From Elephas maximus indicus (taxonomy: Eukaryota; Chordata; Mammalia; Proboscidea; Elephantidae), in NCBI RefSeq assembly GCF_024166365.1, contig NC_064846.1, positions 26,371,866-26,435,865 on the forward strand: 64,000 bases of DNA, in the 5' to 3' direction. A model generated the notes under the pieces. It did no database searches. It saw only the letters and a program-made list of their open reading frames with translations, and was not told the DNA's origin. Shown here piece by piece: positions 1-16,972 of this stretch (positions are counted from its first letter, which is position 1; each line of letters begins with the position of its first letter). A program made the position numbers and the translations under genes.

Positions 1-444
1 CTGCCAGCTGGAAGAAACTTCAGGGTGGAGTCCAACCCCTGGCGTCTGTAAACTCATGTCTCTAGCCCTGTTGACGGGCCCTCACATGACCGTCTTTTTG
101 GCCTCAATAAACTGGAAATGGGGTCTTTTGATGGGAGAGAGTTGGAAACTAGGACAGGATTGTGGTGCTTACATCCTCGCTGCTCCATGCCTTGCCCTGC
201 ATTGGGGCCAAGAGGGCACCATTTTCTGGGCACTCATTGGATGGTGTCCTGGCACACTCACTGCCACCCTCCACTCCTTCCACAAAATGAAGAAAGAAGA
301 AATGGAAGATTAGGAGTCAGGAGCCCTGGGTTCTGATCCCAGTTTGGCTACAGCGTCATCTAGACAAGTCCTGTCCCTACCATATCTGGGCTACCAAATC
401 CCTCTCTTCACAAAGAGGGGATCCAGCTGGATTATCCATCTCTA

Positions 445-658
445 GAAGCCCTGATGGCAAAGTGGCTAAGTGCTCAGCTGCTAACTGAACAGTCAGTAGG
501 TCAAACCTACCAGCTGCTCCATGAGAGAAAGATGTGGCAATCTGCTCCCGTTAAGATTATAGCCTTGGAAACCCTAAAGGGCAGTTCTGCTCTGTCTTAT
601 AGGATCACGATGAGTCGGAATTGACTTGATGGCAATGGGGTTTTTTTTTTTTTTTTTT
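445..658 (+). mobile_element. AfroSINE copy, ends in T-run
   Basis: tRNA-derived SINE from gaagccctgatggc to ggcaatgggg, followed by about 20 T. It is diverged from the GGAGCCCTGGTGGC subtype. Confidence 0.85.
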
Positions 659-744
659 GGAAGGGCATGGTAGCCTAACTCTGCTCTTTATCCTAAATCC
701 CTGGATGGATAACTTTTGTCCAGTGTCCAGCGGCCTGCCAAAGG

Positions 745-758
745 CTGCCCCCTAGTGG
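745..758 (-). promoter_or_regulatory. CTCF consensus site (minus orientation)
   Basis: CCACTAGGGGGCAG on the minus strand matches the CTCF core consensus CCASYAGRKGGCRS at every position. It sits between two AfroSINEs in unique sequence (about 660-950). Confidence 0.65.
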
Positions 759-950
759 GGCTTTTAGCACATTGTACTTTCTATCCAGCTGTTCCATACC
801 CTTGTGGTGGAGCAATTTTATTAAATACCTCTGGTGTGCCTAGCCCCATGAAAAGCATCGTGTGGGGAGAAGGGAAGAAAAAAATCTAACCTTACCTGGG
901 CTCTCAATGCTATTTGTCCTTTTTTACTCGTTTCTAGTCTGCTCAATGGA

Positions 951-1160
951 GAGCACCTGGGTGGTGCAAATGGTTAAGTGCTCAACTACTAGCCAAAAGC
1001 TTGGCGGTTTGAATCCAGCCACAGGTGCCTCGGAAGACAGGCCTGGCAATCTGCTTCTGAAAGGTCACAGCCATTGAAAACCCTATGGAGAACAGTTCTA
1101 CTTTGACACCCTTGGGGTCACCTGCCATGAGTCTGAGTTGACAGCAACTGGTTTGTTTTT
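951..1160 (+). mobile_element. AfroSINE copy (CCTGGGTGGTGC subtype)
   Basis: Begins gagcacctgggtggtgc. It has the CTCGGAAGACAGGCCTGG body and ends ATGAGTCTGAGTTGACAGC. Confidence 0.85.
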
Positions 1161-1606
1161 CCCCCCATAACTAGTGGCTAGCATACAGATACCACAGCTC
1201 TAGAATCCAGGGCTTTAATTGCTATACCCGACTGCCTGCCTCAGTATGTCCTCTCTGAGACCCATTGGAATTTGGCTTGGGACCCCAGCACTCCCCTGAA
1301 ACTGCTCTAGCCAGCATGACTGCCCAGTGGCCAGACCCAGAGGCCTTTGATCAATTGTTATCCTTCCAGATATCTCAAGAACATTGACAAAACTGACCGT
1401 TCTCAGTCTTTTTTCATGAAGAATTAAAAATTCTCATTAAAGAAAATTTGGGAAATACGGAAAACTGGAGAAAAGGGGGGAAAAAATCACCCAAAGTCCC
1501 ACAATCAAAATATAACCATTATAAACATTCTAGTGTATTTCCTTTTATGTCTAATTTTTTTTTTAAAGTTGCAGTCACACTCTTTTTTCATTTAGTTTAG
1601 CCTAAT

Positions 1607-1814
1607 TTCCCTGGGTGGTGCAAATGGCCAACACATTTGGCTGCCAACACGAAAAGCAGGCAGTTTGAGTCCACCTAGAGGTGCCTCGGAAGAAAGGCCT
1701 GGTGATCTACTTCTGAAAAGTCAGCCAATGGAAACACTATGGAGCACAGTTCTACCCTGACACACGGGGGTCGCCATGAGTCGGAATCGACTGGATGGCA
1801 ACTGGTTACTGGTT
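1607..1814 (+). mobile_element. AfroSINE copy (CCTGGGTGGTGC subtype)
   Basis: ccctgggtggtgcaaatgg head, gcctcggaagaaaggcctgg body and atgagtcggaatcgactgg end. Confidence 0.87.
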
Positions 1815-2031
1815 TCACTGTAACACAACTGTGCTCTCCAGGGGCCTGAGTCTCATCCTGATAAGTTCATCCACTCCGAGGGGTTCAGTGACCACCAGTT
1901 CCCTTTTGAGCACTCAGGAACGTATTTCTGGCTCCATTGATAGGCATCTCTATTTTAGATATCCCACAGGTCTCAAACTCACCGTATCCACACCTTGTAC
2001 CGCTTACTTTTCTCCACAAACACGCTCTTCC

Positions 2032-2416
2032 AAGGTCCTGGGTGATACAAACGGTTTGCACTCAGCTGATAACCAAAAGGTTGGTGGTACAAACCCACCC
2101 AGCTGCACTGTGGAAGAAACAGGCCTGACAACCTGTGTAAAGATTACAGCCAAGTACACCCTATGGAAAGGAGCCCTCGTGGCATAGTGGTTAAGCACTT
2201 GGCTGCAAACTGAAAGGTTAACCAAAAGGTCAGCGGTTCAAACCCCCCAGCTGCTCTGAAGGAGAAAGATTTGGCAGCCTGATTCCTTAACTCTATGGGG
2301 CAGTTCTACTCTGTCCTATAGGCTCGCTATGAGTCAGAATCGACTTGACGGCAATGGGTTTGGGTTTGGGTTTTTTAAATCCTATGGAGCAGTTCTACTC
2401 TCTAACAATGGGGTCT
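2032..2416 (+). mobile_element. AfroSINE interrupted by a second AfroSINE
   Basis: The outer copy occupies 2032-2167 and resumes at 2381-2416 (cctatggagcagttctactc). The inner copy lies between. Confidence 0.8.
2168..2380 (+). mobile_element. AfroSINE nested inside another AfroSINE
   Basis: Complete copy from ggagccctcgtggcatagtgg to ggcaatgggtttgggttt. It is flanked by cctatgga at 2160-2167 and 2381-2388, an 8-bp target duplication within the outer SINE. Confidence 0.85.
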
Positions 2417-3065
2417 CCAAAGTCACAAACCCACAACCAAAACAAAATCAACAACAAACCTGCTCCTCCTCCTCCTGGATTCTCCATTAACATGAGCTGT
2501 ATCCCCACTCCCCTGGCCATTGACTCAAGCGGGAAACATGAAATGCTCTCCCCCTCCAGGCAGTTACTGCACCCTGGCCTTTCTACGCTTGTGATGTCTC
2601 TGTTCTTCATCTTCTTTGCCACCGTCATTGCCACAGACTTCGCCCTAAACTGACCACACTCTGAGCCCCTAACCCTGGCTGAGAACTGGGTCCACCACCC
2701 TGACTATAGGCTGAGGCCCTCACCCTTGCCATTGACTAATCCTTTCCCACTGCCCTCAGAATGAACCTGACCCTTCCCACAGCCTGAGCTCTTACCCTGG
2801 CCACAGATTAACTCAGAACTACAACCAATTAAAAATGCCTGCCCTTGACTGAGTGCAGGCAGTGCAGAGCCAACCCCTTTCTGTTAAGAACCCATGCAAA
2901 TGTGTGGGCATGCAAACATATATTAGGACTAAAACAAGGGCACCCACCTCCTCTGTTATTGAACATTATTCTGGAAGTATTGGCCGATAAAACTGAACAA
3001 GAGAGTCAATAAGAGAACCACATGGTGGAAAATAGGAGGGAAAATTAGATTTATTTCCTTATTTT

Positions 3066-3275
3066 AAAAAAAAAAAACTCATTGCCGTCGAGTCGATTCC
3101 AACTCATAATGCCCCTATAGGACAGAGTAGAACCGCCCCCATAGGGTTTCCAAGGCTGTAAGTCTTTCCGGAAGTAGACTACCACATCTTTCTCCCGTGG
3201 AGCGGCTGGTGGGTTCAAACCACCAACCTTTTGGTTAGCAGCCGAGCGTTTAACCACTGCTCCACCAAGGCTCTT
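3066..3275 (-). mobile_element. AfroSINE copy
   Basis: Reverse complement of the GGAGCCCTGGTGGC subtype. An A-run at 3066-3077 is followed by cattgccgtcgagtcgattc, and the copy ends ccaccaaggctc. Confidence 0.87.
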
Positions 3276-3480
3276 TGTTTCCTGATAATATGGTTGCACG
3301 CCTGGTAAACCTAGTTCAATAAGATGGCTGGTTAATAAATAAACAGATGAGAGAAAGAGAGACAGAGATGTTTAAAAGGTTTCATGTAACAAGCAATAAC
3401 CAATAGTATCAGGATCACGCAGCATCCAATTAGGAAAACAGAAACTATGCCAGTTATTTCAACAGAGAGTAATTAATATA

Positions 3481-3688
3481 AGGAGCGCTGGCGGCCTAAG
3501 GGTTAAGTGCTTGCTCGGCTACTAAATGAAAGGTTGGTGGTTTAAAGTCACCCAGCGGCTCCAAGGGAGCAAGACCTGACGATCTGCTCCCGTAACAATT
3601 ACAGCCTAGAAAACCCTATGGGGCAGTTCTACTCTGTCACGTGGGGTCATTATGAGTCAGAATCGACTCAGTAGCACCTAACAACAGT
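3481..3688 (+). mobile_element. AfroSINE copy with CACCTAACAACA tail
   Basis: From aggagcgctggcggcctaagg to gtagcacctaacaacagtag. It belongs to the subtype whose 3' end reads GGCACCTAACAACAACAAC. Confidence 0.85.
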
Positions 3689-3747
3689 AGCAATTAATAT
3701 AAGGAATCGGTTAAACAAGAACTAGAGAACAGAACAGGTGAAAAGGG

Positions 3748-4206
3748 GAGTGTGGTAGGCAGAAGAATGCCCCCCCCCACCAAAATGTGAATATGCTAAT
3801 CCCCAGAACCAATGAATATGTAAGGTTACCTGGCAAGGGGAAATGAGGTTGCTAAGTTTGCTAATCAGCTGACCTTAAGATAGGGAGAGTACCCTGGATT
3901 ATCAAGGTGGGCCCAATGTCATCATTAGGGTCCTTATAAGTGAAGGAGGGAGGCAGACGAAGAATAAGAGAGATGGCAGCCTGAAAAGGACTTAGCTCAG
4001 TGTTGCTGGCTTTGAAGATGGAGGAAGGGGCCACAAGCCAAGGAATGCAGGCAGCCTCTAGAAGCTGGAAAAGGTGAGGAAAGGGATGCTCTCCTAGCAC
4101 CTCTGGAAGGGCCCTCCTAACAGCTTGATTTTAGCCCAGTGAGGCCTGTGTTGGACTTCTGACCTCCAGAACTGTATGATAATAAATTTATGTTGTTTTG
4201 AGCCAC
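3748..4206 (+). mobile_element. Ancient MaLR/MLT1-like LTR relic
   Basis: Contains the recognisable LTR-type text ggtgggcccaatgtcatcat, gggtccttataagtgaag, ggacttctgacctccagaac and aataaatttatgttgttttg in order. These are typical of old mammalian ERVL-MaLR LTRs. It is non-coding. Exact subfamily is uncertain. Confidence 0.6.
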
Positions 4207-4398
4207 TAAAAAAAATGAAAAAGAACCCATGCAAAGTATCACCAAGTGATGTTGGACACAGGGCAATATCATCCTCTACAGAGGACAGCCCTTCAGGGCT
4301 CCCAAAATTAGGAATTGCACGAAAGGCCAGATTCTTGAAGGGAGGGCTTTCTAGAAGAGGTGGATGGGCCTTAAACCAGATTCCTATCTTCTCCATAG

Positions 4399-10846
<6,448 letters not shown>

Positions 10847-11849
10847 GCGAAGGGGCTGGGGGAAGTGTGGCCTACTAGGCCAATTTGAGTAGCATTTTTT
10901 TGTGGACTTCCTCTAGTGGAGACTGACTTCAGTAGAACACCCTGCCCTTACATTTCAGCCCCCATCCCTGCCTGGCATCACCATGGTCAAGCTCTGCCTA
11001 GTTCAAACCTCCCTGGTATCAGACCATGGTCTTCAAGAGTATTAGGGGGATATGCTCTTGCCAGGATAATGGCCTGACTTGGCAATGGAGGGAAAACCTC
11101 CTGGGCCAGGGAGAAGTCAGTGCCCAGGCCAGGTGCAGGGCTTAGCGAGACGCGGCCTTTTGCCTGACTGCATTTCACCAGCCGCATTCCCTACACAGGG
11201 AACTTGCTATCCCGTATGTGAATATCTCTGTATGTATTTGTGTGTATTTGTGAGTTCGTATCTTAGTTTCTTCGGGGGGAACAAGGGTGTAGCTGTGAGG
11301 TCTTCGAGGGTGTGTGTCTCTCTGTGGGTCTGCCACAGACGCGGGGACTTTTTTAAAGGGAAAAGCATGAGGTAATTCCCTTTGTACAAACCAAGATTTG
11401 GTTGCTCTGGGACTATGGGGTACAGGTTGGAGCCTCCAGGTCTAGAGAGATGTCACAGCTGTCACAGGATGAAGGTAGGAGAGCTGCAATGTATGTGGAC
11501 CAGGAGACGGGGATGCAGTTGGAAGGGACGAGAAGACCGAGTGGTATAAAACCACGAAGAGAGGCTAGCCTGAGGTGCTTTCTCTTCCTGGAGTTTGCTG
11601 CACTGGCCACCACAGTCGCCACGCGAAAAGGCTGCGACCGTGGCTGCCCCAGAGTGCTTTGCCAGGGGCAAAGTGCCCCTCCAGAGTCAGAGCCAGCCAC
11701 AAAATCCCCAGTCAGGGCTGACTTAATTGAGCATCTGTGCCTAGGGCTTTGGGCTGTTTCTGGAATACCAGCCCTCTGCAGGACAACAGTCTTCTCTGAC
11801 ACCCTGGCCTACATCCTCGGTCCTGGGTTCCCTCTGGATTAATTTTTAA

Positions 11850-12050
11850 AAGCCAGTTGCTGGTGAGTCAACTCTAACTCCCGGCAACTCCATGCATGTC
11901 AGAGTAGAACTGTGCTCCACAGGGTTTTCAATGGCTCAGTTTTCAGAAGCAGATCACCAGGATATTCTTCCAAGGCATCTCTGGGTGAACTTGAACCTCC
12001 AACCTTTCAGTTAGCTGCTAAGCATGTTAACTGCACCACCCAGGGACTCC
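11850..12050 (-). mobile_element. AfroSINE antisense in the ELF4 3' UTR
   Basis: Reverse complement of the CCTGGGTGGTGC subtype, ending caccacccagggactcc. It is flanked by imperfect duplications tggattaatttt (about 11836) and tggattcatttt (about 12052). Confidence 0.85.
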
Positions 12051-12738
12051 GTGGATTCATTTTGCCCCTGATATTTCCCAGCTGTCAGGCCTTGCTGAGG
12101 ATAGTCCTGGAGTGGTGTAGATTGGGCCCACTGCCACTCTGCTCCTGCCACCCAGCCTGCTTTCTACTCATCTCGTGGGGTTCCTAACCCACTCTCCCGA
12201 TGGCTCCCGCAGACCTTCTCAAGTAGACCACTGCCCCTCATCTCCAACTCATTCCTCCTCCACTAAGAAGACAAGTGCTCCCATGGTGCCTCTCCTGTCT
12301 CCATCCATGTGGCTCGTTGCTCCCCTCTGTCCTCTTTCTGAGGGTCAACCTATTCTCTCTTAAAGCCAACCCCTGAGCCAAGGGCTGGGTCCCCTCCCCC
12401 CTCCCCTCTTTGAATTAGCCTGTCTCTCTTCTGCCAAGTTTGGGGGCAAGGCTAAGAAGTGTCAGCCTTGGAAACAGCCATGTCTTTCTGGTGAATTTGG
12501 TTGGTGTGAAATTTGTGCCTCAGGACCTTTGCTATGTCCTCGGTACAAAGCCGCACACTTGACCTAACTACCTCCCCTGGTTGCTCTTCACACTCTTCAC
12601 CCTCTTCTGGTAGCTACCAGCCCTATCATCTTTTCCCACTCTCGTTCTTCTCCCTCCTCCTCCAGGAGGAAACCATCTATGGTTGTGCAGGTGCATTACT
12701 ACACATCTCCACCAGATGGCATTAAAGTGTCTTTTTCT

Positions 12739-12744
12739 AATAAA
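12739..12744 (+). terminator. ELF4: ELF4 poly(A) signal AATAAA
   Basis: Canonical hexamer AATAAA, with a variant ATTAAA 13 bases upstream at 12721-12726. This is the first well-placed signal pair downstream of the ELF4 stop, and it is followed by a G/T-rich element at about 12762-12778. Confidence 0.75.
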
Positions 12745-14000
12745 ATCAGTTTATTATGGCAGTTTCCTGGTGGTTGCAAGTAAAGCGTCTTGAGAAGGGG
12801 TCACGTTTGTAAAATGTGCACAAAGGCGCTGCATGGGTTAGGGGCGGCCCTGCCCCCCCCAAAACCTGGCTTCTGTCCCTCCCCCCCCAGAAACTCATCA
12901 TCGGAAGGTAATCGATACCCTCACAGTCAAATCCAACGTCTTCTTCACAGTTCTCGGTCCCTTCTAGCCCTCACAGCATGTGACACTACTTCCCATTCCC
13001 TCCTCTGCACTATCCTGGTTCTCCTGCACTCTCCTGCTGCCCGTCCTCTGTGCCTGTGCTGGCTCTTCATCTGTGGCTTTAAATGTGGGTGCACCCCAAG
13101 GGTCTCGTCCATTCTCATGGCTCCAGTTCGGCTCTAGAATGCCAGCCCCTCCTTTCCTCCTCAGCTCCTGGCTCACATCTGGTGGCCTGCCAGCCATTTC
13201 CACCTAGATGCCTGTCAGCCCCTCAAAGACAGCCCTCTATTAAAAATGGATTTCCATATTCTTCCCATGTACACAAAAAACCTTCCCCAAACTAAAAACC
13301 TCCACGCCTTCTTTCTTTCTGTTCATGATGTCGCCATTTCTCTGACCTTCTAACCTCGAAATAGCAGACCTGTCCGATGGCTGCCTTGTCCCATTTTCCC
13401 ATTTCCGGAGATCCAGCCCAATTTGCAATGTCTCTAACGTCTGGCCTTTCTTCCACATTCCCAGAGCTTAACTCAACCCCCCTAGCTTCCCTCCCCTGAA
13501 CACACTAATGGCCCCCAGTATGATCAGTGGCACCCCCTCTGATCTGCCAGGGAACCAATTCTGTCCTTCTGCTGAAGAGCCTCCAGTGGCTCCTCACTGC
13601 CTACAGGTAGGAGTGATACTCAAAATACTTCACCTCCAAGCCATCCTAGGTGGCTGGGCATGAATTCTTTAGTTGCTGGATCGTGAGGCAGTCCAGGGGT
13701 CCCGGAAGAGTTGGGGAGGGCACTTGGGAGGGCTCAGGGCAGTAGTTCGGGAAGTATTTCAAGCTTGCCCTGCTTTCTGACAAGGTCCCGAGTCCTCAGC
13801 CTGCCATTCGAGGCCCTTGCCCATCGGGTCGTAACTGACTTTTCCAGTCCTCTCCCCCACCGGTCGTCCACGTGAATGCGCGGCCCCAGTTGAACTGATG
13901 GGCTCACTGGCCTCTGGACATGCGTGGGGCTTTCCCCCCTCTGTGCTTTTGCTTTATTTGGTTCTGTTTGGCAACAGTGGTCTTTCCACGTCTCTTCTTA

Positions 14001-14161
14001 CCAGTTTCTGTCAACTCCAACTCACGGTGACCCCACGTGTTCAGAGTAGAACTGTGCTCCGTAAGGCTTTCTTGGCTGTGATTTTTTAGTAGCTCACCAG
14101 GCCCTTCTGAGGCACCTCTGGGTGGACTCCAATCACCAACCTTTTGGTTAGCAGTCAAACA
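14001..14161 (-). mobile_element. AfroSINE, truncated
   Basis: Reverse-complement body (tcaactccaactcacggtga and ccaccaaccttttggttagc-like text) that stops before the tRNA-like head. Confidence 0.8.
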
Positions 14162-14744
14162 CCTCCAATACCAACTAAATCGTACCTGTCCTTCAAGACT
14201 CAACTCATGGAAGCATCCTCCCCACACCAGCCTAGCCTTAAGTGAGTTCTTGATTTTGAACTCATAGCAATTGCCACTCTTTTGGCAACTGATCGTGACC
14301 AGCCTGTGACATCTCCTCTATCGTAATCACTGTTACTGTTACTGAAATCTTGAACAACCTGTACCTAGTCTCCCCAATTAATGTGTTACCTCCTGAGGGG
14401 CGGGGGCCTGTATCACCTGCAGAACAAGGCACACCACGAGTGTACAGTGAACATCAACCAACAGTGACTGGTTGAGCTGGTGGGAGAAAGGGAGCCGAAC
14501 TTTGAGGTGGGTGACCTCTGACCTCCTGTCTGCACAGGCACTCATCCCAGGTGCTCCACTGCCCAGGGGCTGCCCTCCCTGGCTCAGTGCCCTCATGATA
14601 CCCCCACCCCTCAGCCTTACCACCCAAGATTTGTTACTACTTTAAACATCTTCTGCCCCTAAAGAGACTTCCCTGTCCAGTTTCTTTCTTACTTAAGGTG
14701 TTAAACCTGCCCATCTGATAAATTAACCTGTGCTGATATAGTTA

Positions 14745-14900
14745 AGGAAACCCTGGTGGCATAGTGGTTAAGTGCTACAGCTTCTAACCAAAGGGTCGGC
14801 AGTTCGAATCCACCAGGCACTCCTTGGAAACTCTATGGGGCAGTTCTACTCTGTCCTAGAGGGTTGCTATGAGTGGGAATCGACTCAATGGCAACAGGTT
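14745..14900 (+). mobile_element. Short-type AfroSINE with 11-bp target duplication
   Basis: Short subtype lacking the middle segment, so ccaccaggcactccttggaa runs directly into actctatggggcag. It is flanked by exact tgatatagtta at 14734-14744 and 14901-14911. Confidence 0.9.
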
Positions 14901-15029
14901 TGATATAGTTATGGGAGAGGGCTAGAGGAGAACCTCAGGAGACAGGTTCACTTGAACGGGGGTCATGTGGCAACCACATCCCTGCCTTTGCCACAGTGTC
15001 ATGGAGGAGAGACCCCATCCCCGCCCCCA

Positions 15030-15265
15030 GTACCTGACGTATTCCTTTTTCAACACTTTGTACGTATCTCTTATTTTTTTTCTTATTGTAGCACTTAGCA
15101 CATTGCAGCACCTTCCTTATTTATGTATGTTTCTCCTCCGATAGACTGTGAGCTCCTCAAGGACAGGGACTGTGTGTTGGTCACTGCTGTATCTCCAGCG
15201 CCTAGCACAATGCCTGGCACACAGTAGGTGCTCAATAAATGTTCAGTGAAAGAACGAATGAGTCC
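15030..15265 (+). mobile_element. L2 LINE 3' end
   Basis: gagctcctcaaggacagggac, cctagcacaatgcctggcac and agtaggtgctcaataaatg form the standard L2 3' terminal pattern. Confidence 0.75.
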
Positions 15266-15366
15266 TGTCTCTAATTAGGGGGCCTTCAGCCCTCTACTAT
15301 GGCAGGTAAGAGGAGTGGGAGATGGACAACCCACCCCCGTTCTTTGACCGCTCATATAACACTGCC

Positions 15367-15577
15367 AGGAGCCCTGGTAATGCACTGGTTGAAGTGCTTG
15401 GCTGCTAACCGAAAGGCTGGTGGTGGGAACCCACCAGCTGCTCTGAAGGAGAAAGATGCGGCAGTCTGCTTCCCTAAAAATTTACAGCATTGGAAACCCT
15501 GGGGGCAGTTGTACTCTAGCCTATGGGTCGGTGTCAGTCCGGAACCGACTGGACAGCAAAGCGTTTGGTTACGTTTT
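15367..15577 (+). mobile_element. AfroSINE copy
   Basis: Starts aggagccctggtaatgcactgg and has a diverged end gtccggaaccgactggacagc. Confidence 0.85.
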
Positions 15578-15989
15578 GTAATACTGCGAGGCAGCTGCTT
15601 CCTTTGCCCATGTCTAGAGCCACAGAATCCACAACAAACCCAGGGCTGGTTCCAGCTGTGCCTTGCTGTCACCAGGCACAGCGGGCCAACTCCTGATCTC
15701 CCTTCCTCGGCTGCTGCCTCCTTCCAGGGACTGCCTCACCACGATTTTCCTCTTCCTTGGGCAGGACTGAGCGGTGGAACTCTTACGCCCCAGTGGAACG
15801 GGCGGAATAAGAAGTTATACTGACGACCATAGACCTTTCTGACCCCATCACGTATTCTAAGAGGCCAAAGCCGCGGCACTCGGAGCGAGTGAGCTCATTC
15901 CTCCCCGGGCCGCTCCCAGGGCTGGGGACCACGCCGGACCGAGCCTCCGAGAGCCTCGGCCCTGGTTCGCCGGGCGTAGACGCCGACGT

Positions 15990-16003
15990 CCAGCAGGTGG
16001 CGC
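15990..16003 (+). promoter_or_regulatory. CTCF consensus site (plus orientation)
   Basis: CCAGCAGGTGGCGC matches CCASYAGRKGGCRS at all 14 positions. It lies inside the CpG island between the two convergent genes, a favourable context for an insulator. Confidence 0.7.
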
Positions 16004-16309
16004 TGTCGAGCCGGCTGCAGCAGGCGGGTGGTCCAGCGGAGCCCAGGAAAGGAGGGGGGACCGGGACGGGGCCTGCTACTCCTGGCAGCGGTGGCCGGCA
16101 CATCTTTCCATTCCTCTGTCATGCCCCAGCGCCCCCAACTGTCATCCGGCTGCTCGGGCCTCCATCAACGCCTCCCATTGCTCCGGAGCTTCAAACCCCT
16201 CCCCCTTCCTCGGCCTCCCCCCCGCCCAGGCCCCGGAAATGTAGCCGTCGACTGAATGTCCTCTCCCCATTGGCCAGTGGCGCCGGCCCCGCCTCGCCGT
16301 GCTCGGCAG

Positions 16310-16386
16310 GTGAGCGCGCGGCGGCGGTCGGGGGCAGTGGGCTGCGCCCCAGCCGCCGTCCGCGTCCTCACACGCTCTGCCTGCAG
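16310..16386 (+). other. Intron-like segment in the CpG island
   Basis: 77 bp with a strong donor (tcggcag|gtgagc) and a strong acceptor (cacgctctgcctgcag|ggg). It lies just downstream of a CCAAT/GC-box area and about 280 bp upstream of an AATAAA. Removal would fuse an open frame on the left (open from a GTG at 15889, no ATG) to one ending in TAG at 16671-16673. No homologue is recognised. The lack of an in-frame ATG in the first part makes protein coding doubtful. Confidence 0.35.
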
Positions 16387-16664
16387 GGGCGCCCTCAGGT
16401 GGGCCGCTTTCCACCTTGAAATCGGAGCGGAAGCCAGGTGCCCACGACATGTTTGCAGCGGAGGGCCCCGATCGACCGCTGCGTGAGCCCAAGCTCCGGA
16501 GAGCCAGAGTGGAGCCAGCGGACACCAGCCTCCGGGGACACATGGAACCCCCACAGGGCCGAGGACCTCGTGCCGCCCCCTCACAGCTAAAGACCCCCTT
16601 TGCGGCAGAACCGCCCCCCGCCCCACCACACACGCTTGCTTGCCTGGTTGGTGGTGGGACACAC

Positions 16665-16670
16665 AATAAA
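16665..16670 (+). terminator. AATAAA downstream of the CpG island
   Basis: Hexamer in acacaataaatagg, overlapping the end of the open frame. It is consistent with, but does not prove, a short plus-strand transcript. Confidence 0.3.
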
Positions 16671-16739
16671 TAGGCTGTAGTATGGAAGGAAGGGGATAGG
16701 AGTTTACTGCCCAATTCACGCCCCTCCAAACCCACCTAA

Positions 16740-16830
16740 AACCACTCGCCCTCAGTGGACTGTGACTCCCGGCGACCCCATGTGTGTCACAGTGTACCTG
16801 TGCTCCGTCGGGTTTTCAATGGCTGGTTCC
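16740..16830 (-). mobile_element. AfroSINE fragment
   Basis: Partial reverse-complement copy (gtgactcccggcgaccccat, ctccgtcgggttttcaatgg). Confidence 0.75.
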
Positions 16831-16972
16831 AAATAGGGATACGGAGATAGGGGATGGTCCTTTCTCAGGGAATAAGGGCCTCCCTGCCTACCCCCCATCC
16901 CAAGGAGGAACATTCTGGTAAGACTGTCATTAACCAACTGCCTTCTATAGGCTTACTGCCCTAGGTAGGTAG

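Larger units (their letters stand above)
1..4398 (+). other. ELF4: ELF4 intron upstream of coding exon 2 (partial)
   Basis: No coding exon recognised. It holds a MIR-like relic (about 300-420), seven or more AfroSINE copies with one nested pair, a perfect CTCF consensus at 745-758 and a MaLR-like LTR at about 3748-4206. The missing first coding exon should lie further upstream. Confidence 0.8.
10847..12760 (+). other. ELF4: ELF4 3' UTR
   Basis: About 1.9 kb between the ELF4 stop and a canonical poly(A) signal at 12739-12744, followed by a G/T-rich stretch (tttcctggtggttgc) suited to cleavage-factor binding. The length agrees with my recollection of the mammalian ELF4 3' UTR. It contains an antisense AfroSINE (11850-12050) that must have inserted within afrotherians. 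The exact cleavage site is inferred. Confidence 0.75.
12765..15850. other. Intergenic, old L2/MIR relics and SINEs
   Basis: No gene seen. L2-like segments run from about 12,940 to 13,250, 13,560 to 13,650 and 15,030 to 15,265 (ggtgctcaataaatgttcag at the end). AfroSINEs are at 14001-14161, 14745-14900 and 15367-15577. Confidence 0.65.
15850..16600. promoter_or_regulatory. Isolated CpG-rich island between ELF4 and BCORL1
   Basis: About 750 bp of dense CG dinucleotides (ccgcggcactcggagcg, cgccgggcgtagacgccgac, gagcgcgcggcggcggtcgg) inside otherwise CpG-poor intergenic DNA, more than 3 kb from either gene end. It contains GC-boxes (ccccgccc, ccccgcctc), an inverted CCAAT box (ccattggccag, 16267-16277), an ETS-like core (ccccggaaat) and a CTCF consensus. 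It has open reading frames on both strands, as GC-rich DNA often does. Its role is unknown: a promoter of an unannotated RNA, an insulator or an orphan island are all possible. Confidence 0.7.

Noticed and set aside
102..112. AATAAA poly(A) signal near the window start
   Set aside because: It lies in an ELF4 intron with no associated transcript evidence.
16142..16735. 197-codon minus-strand ORF in the CpG island
   Set aside because: GC-rich DNA leaves all frames open. No homology and no better start or splice evidence than the plus strand.
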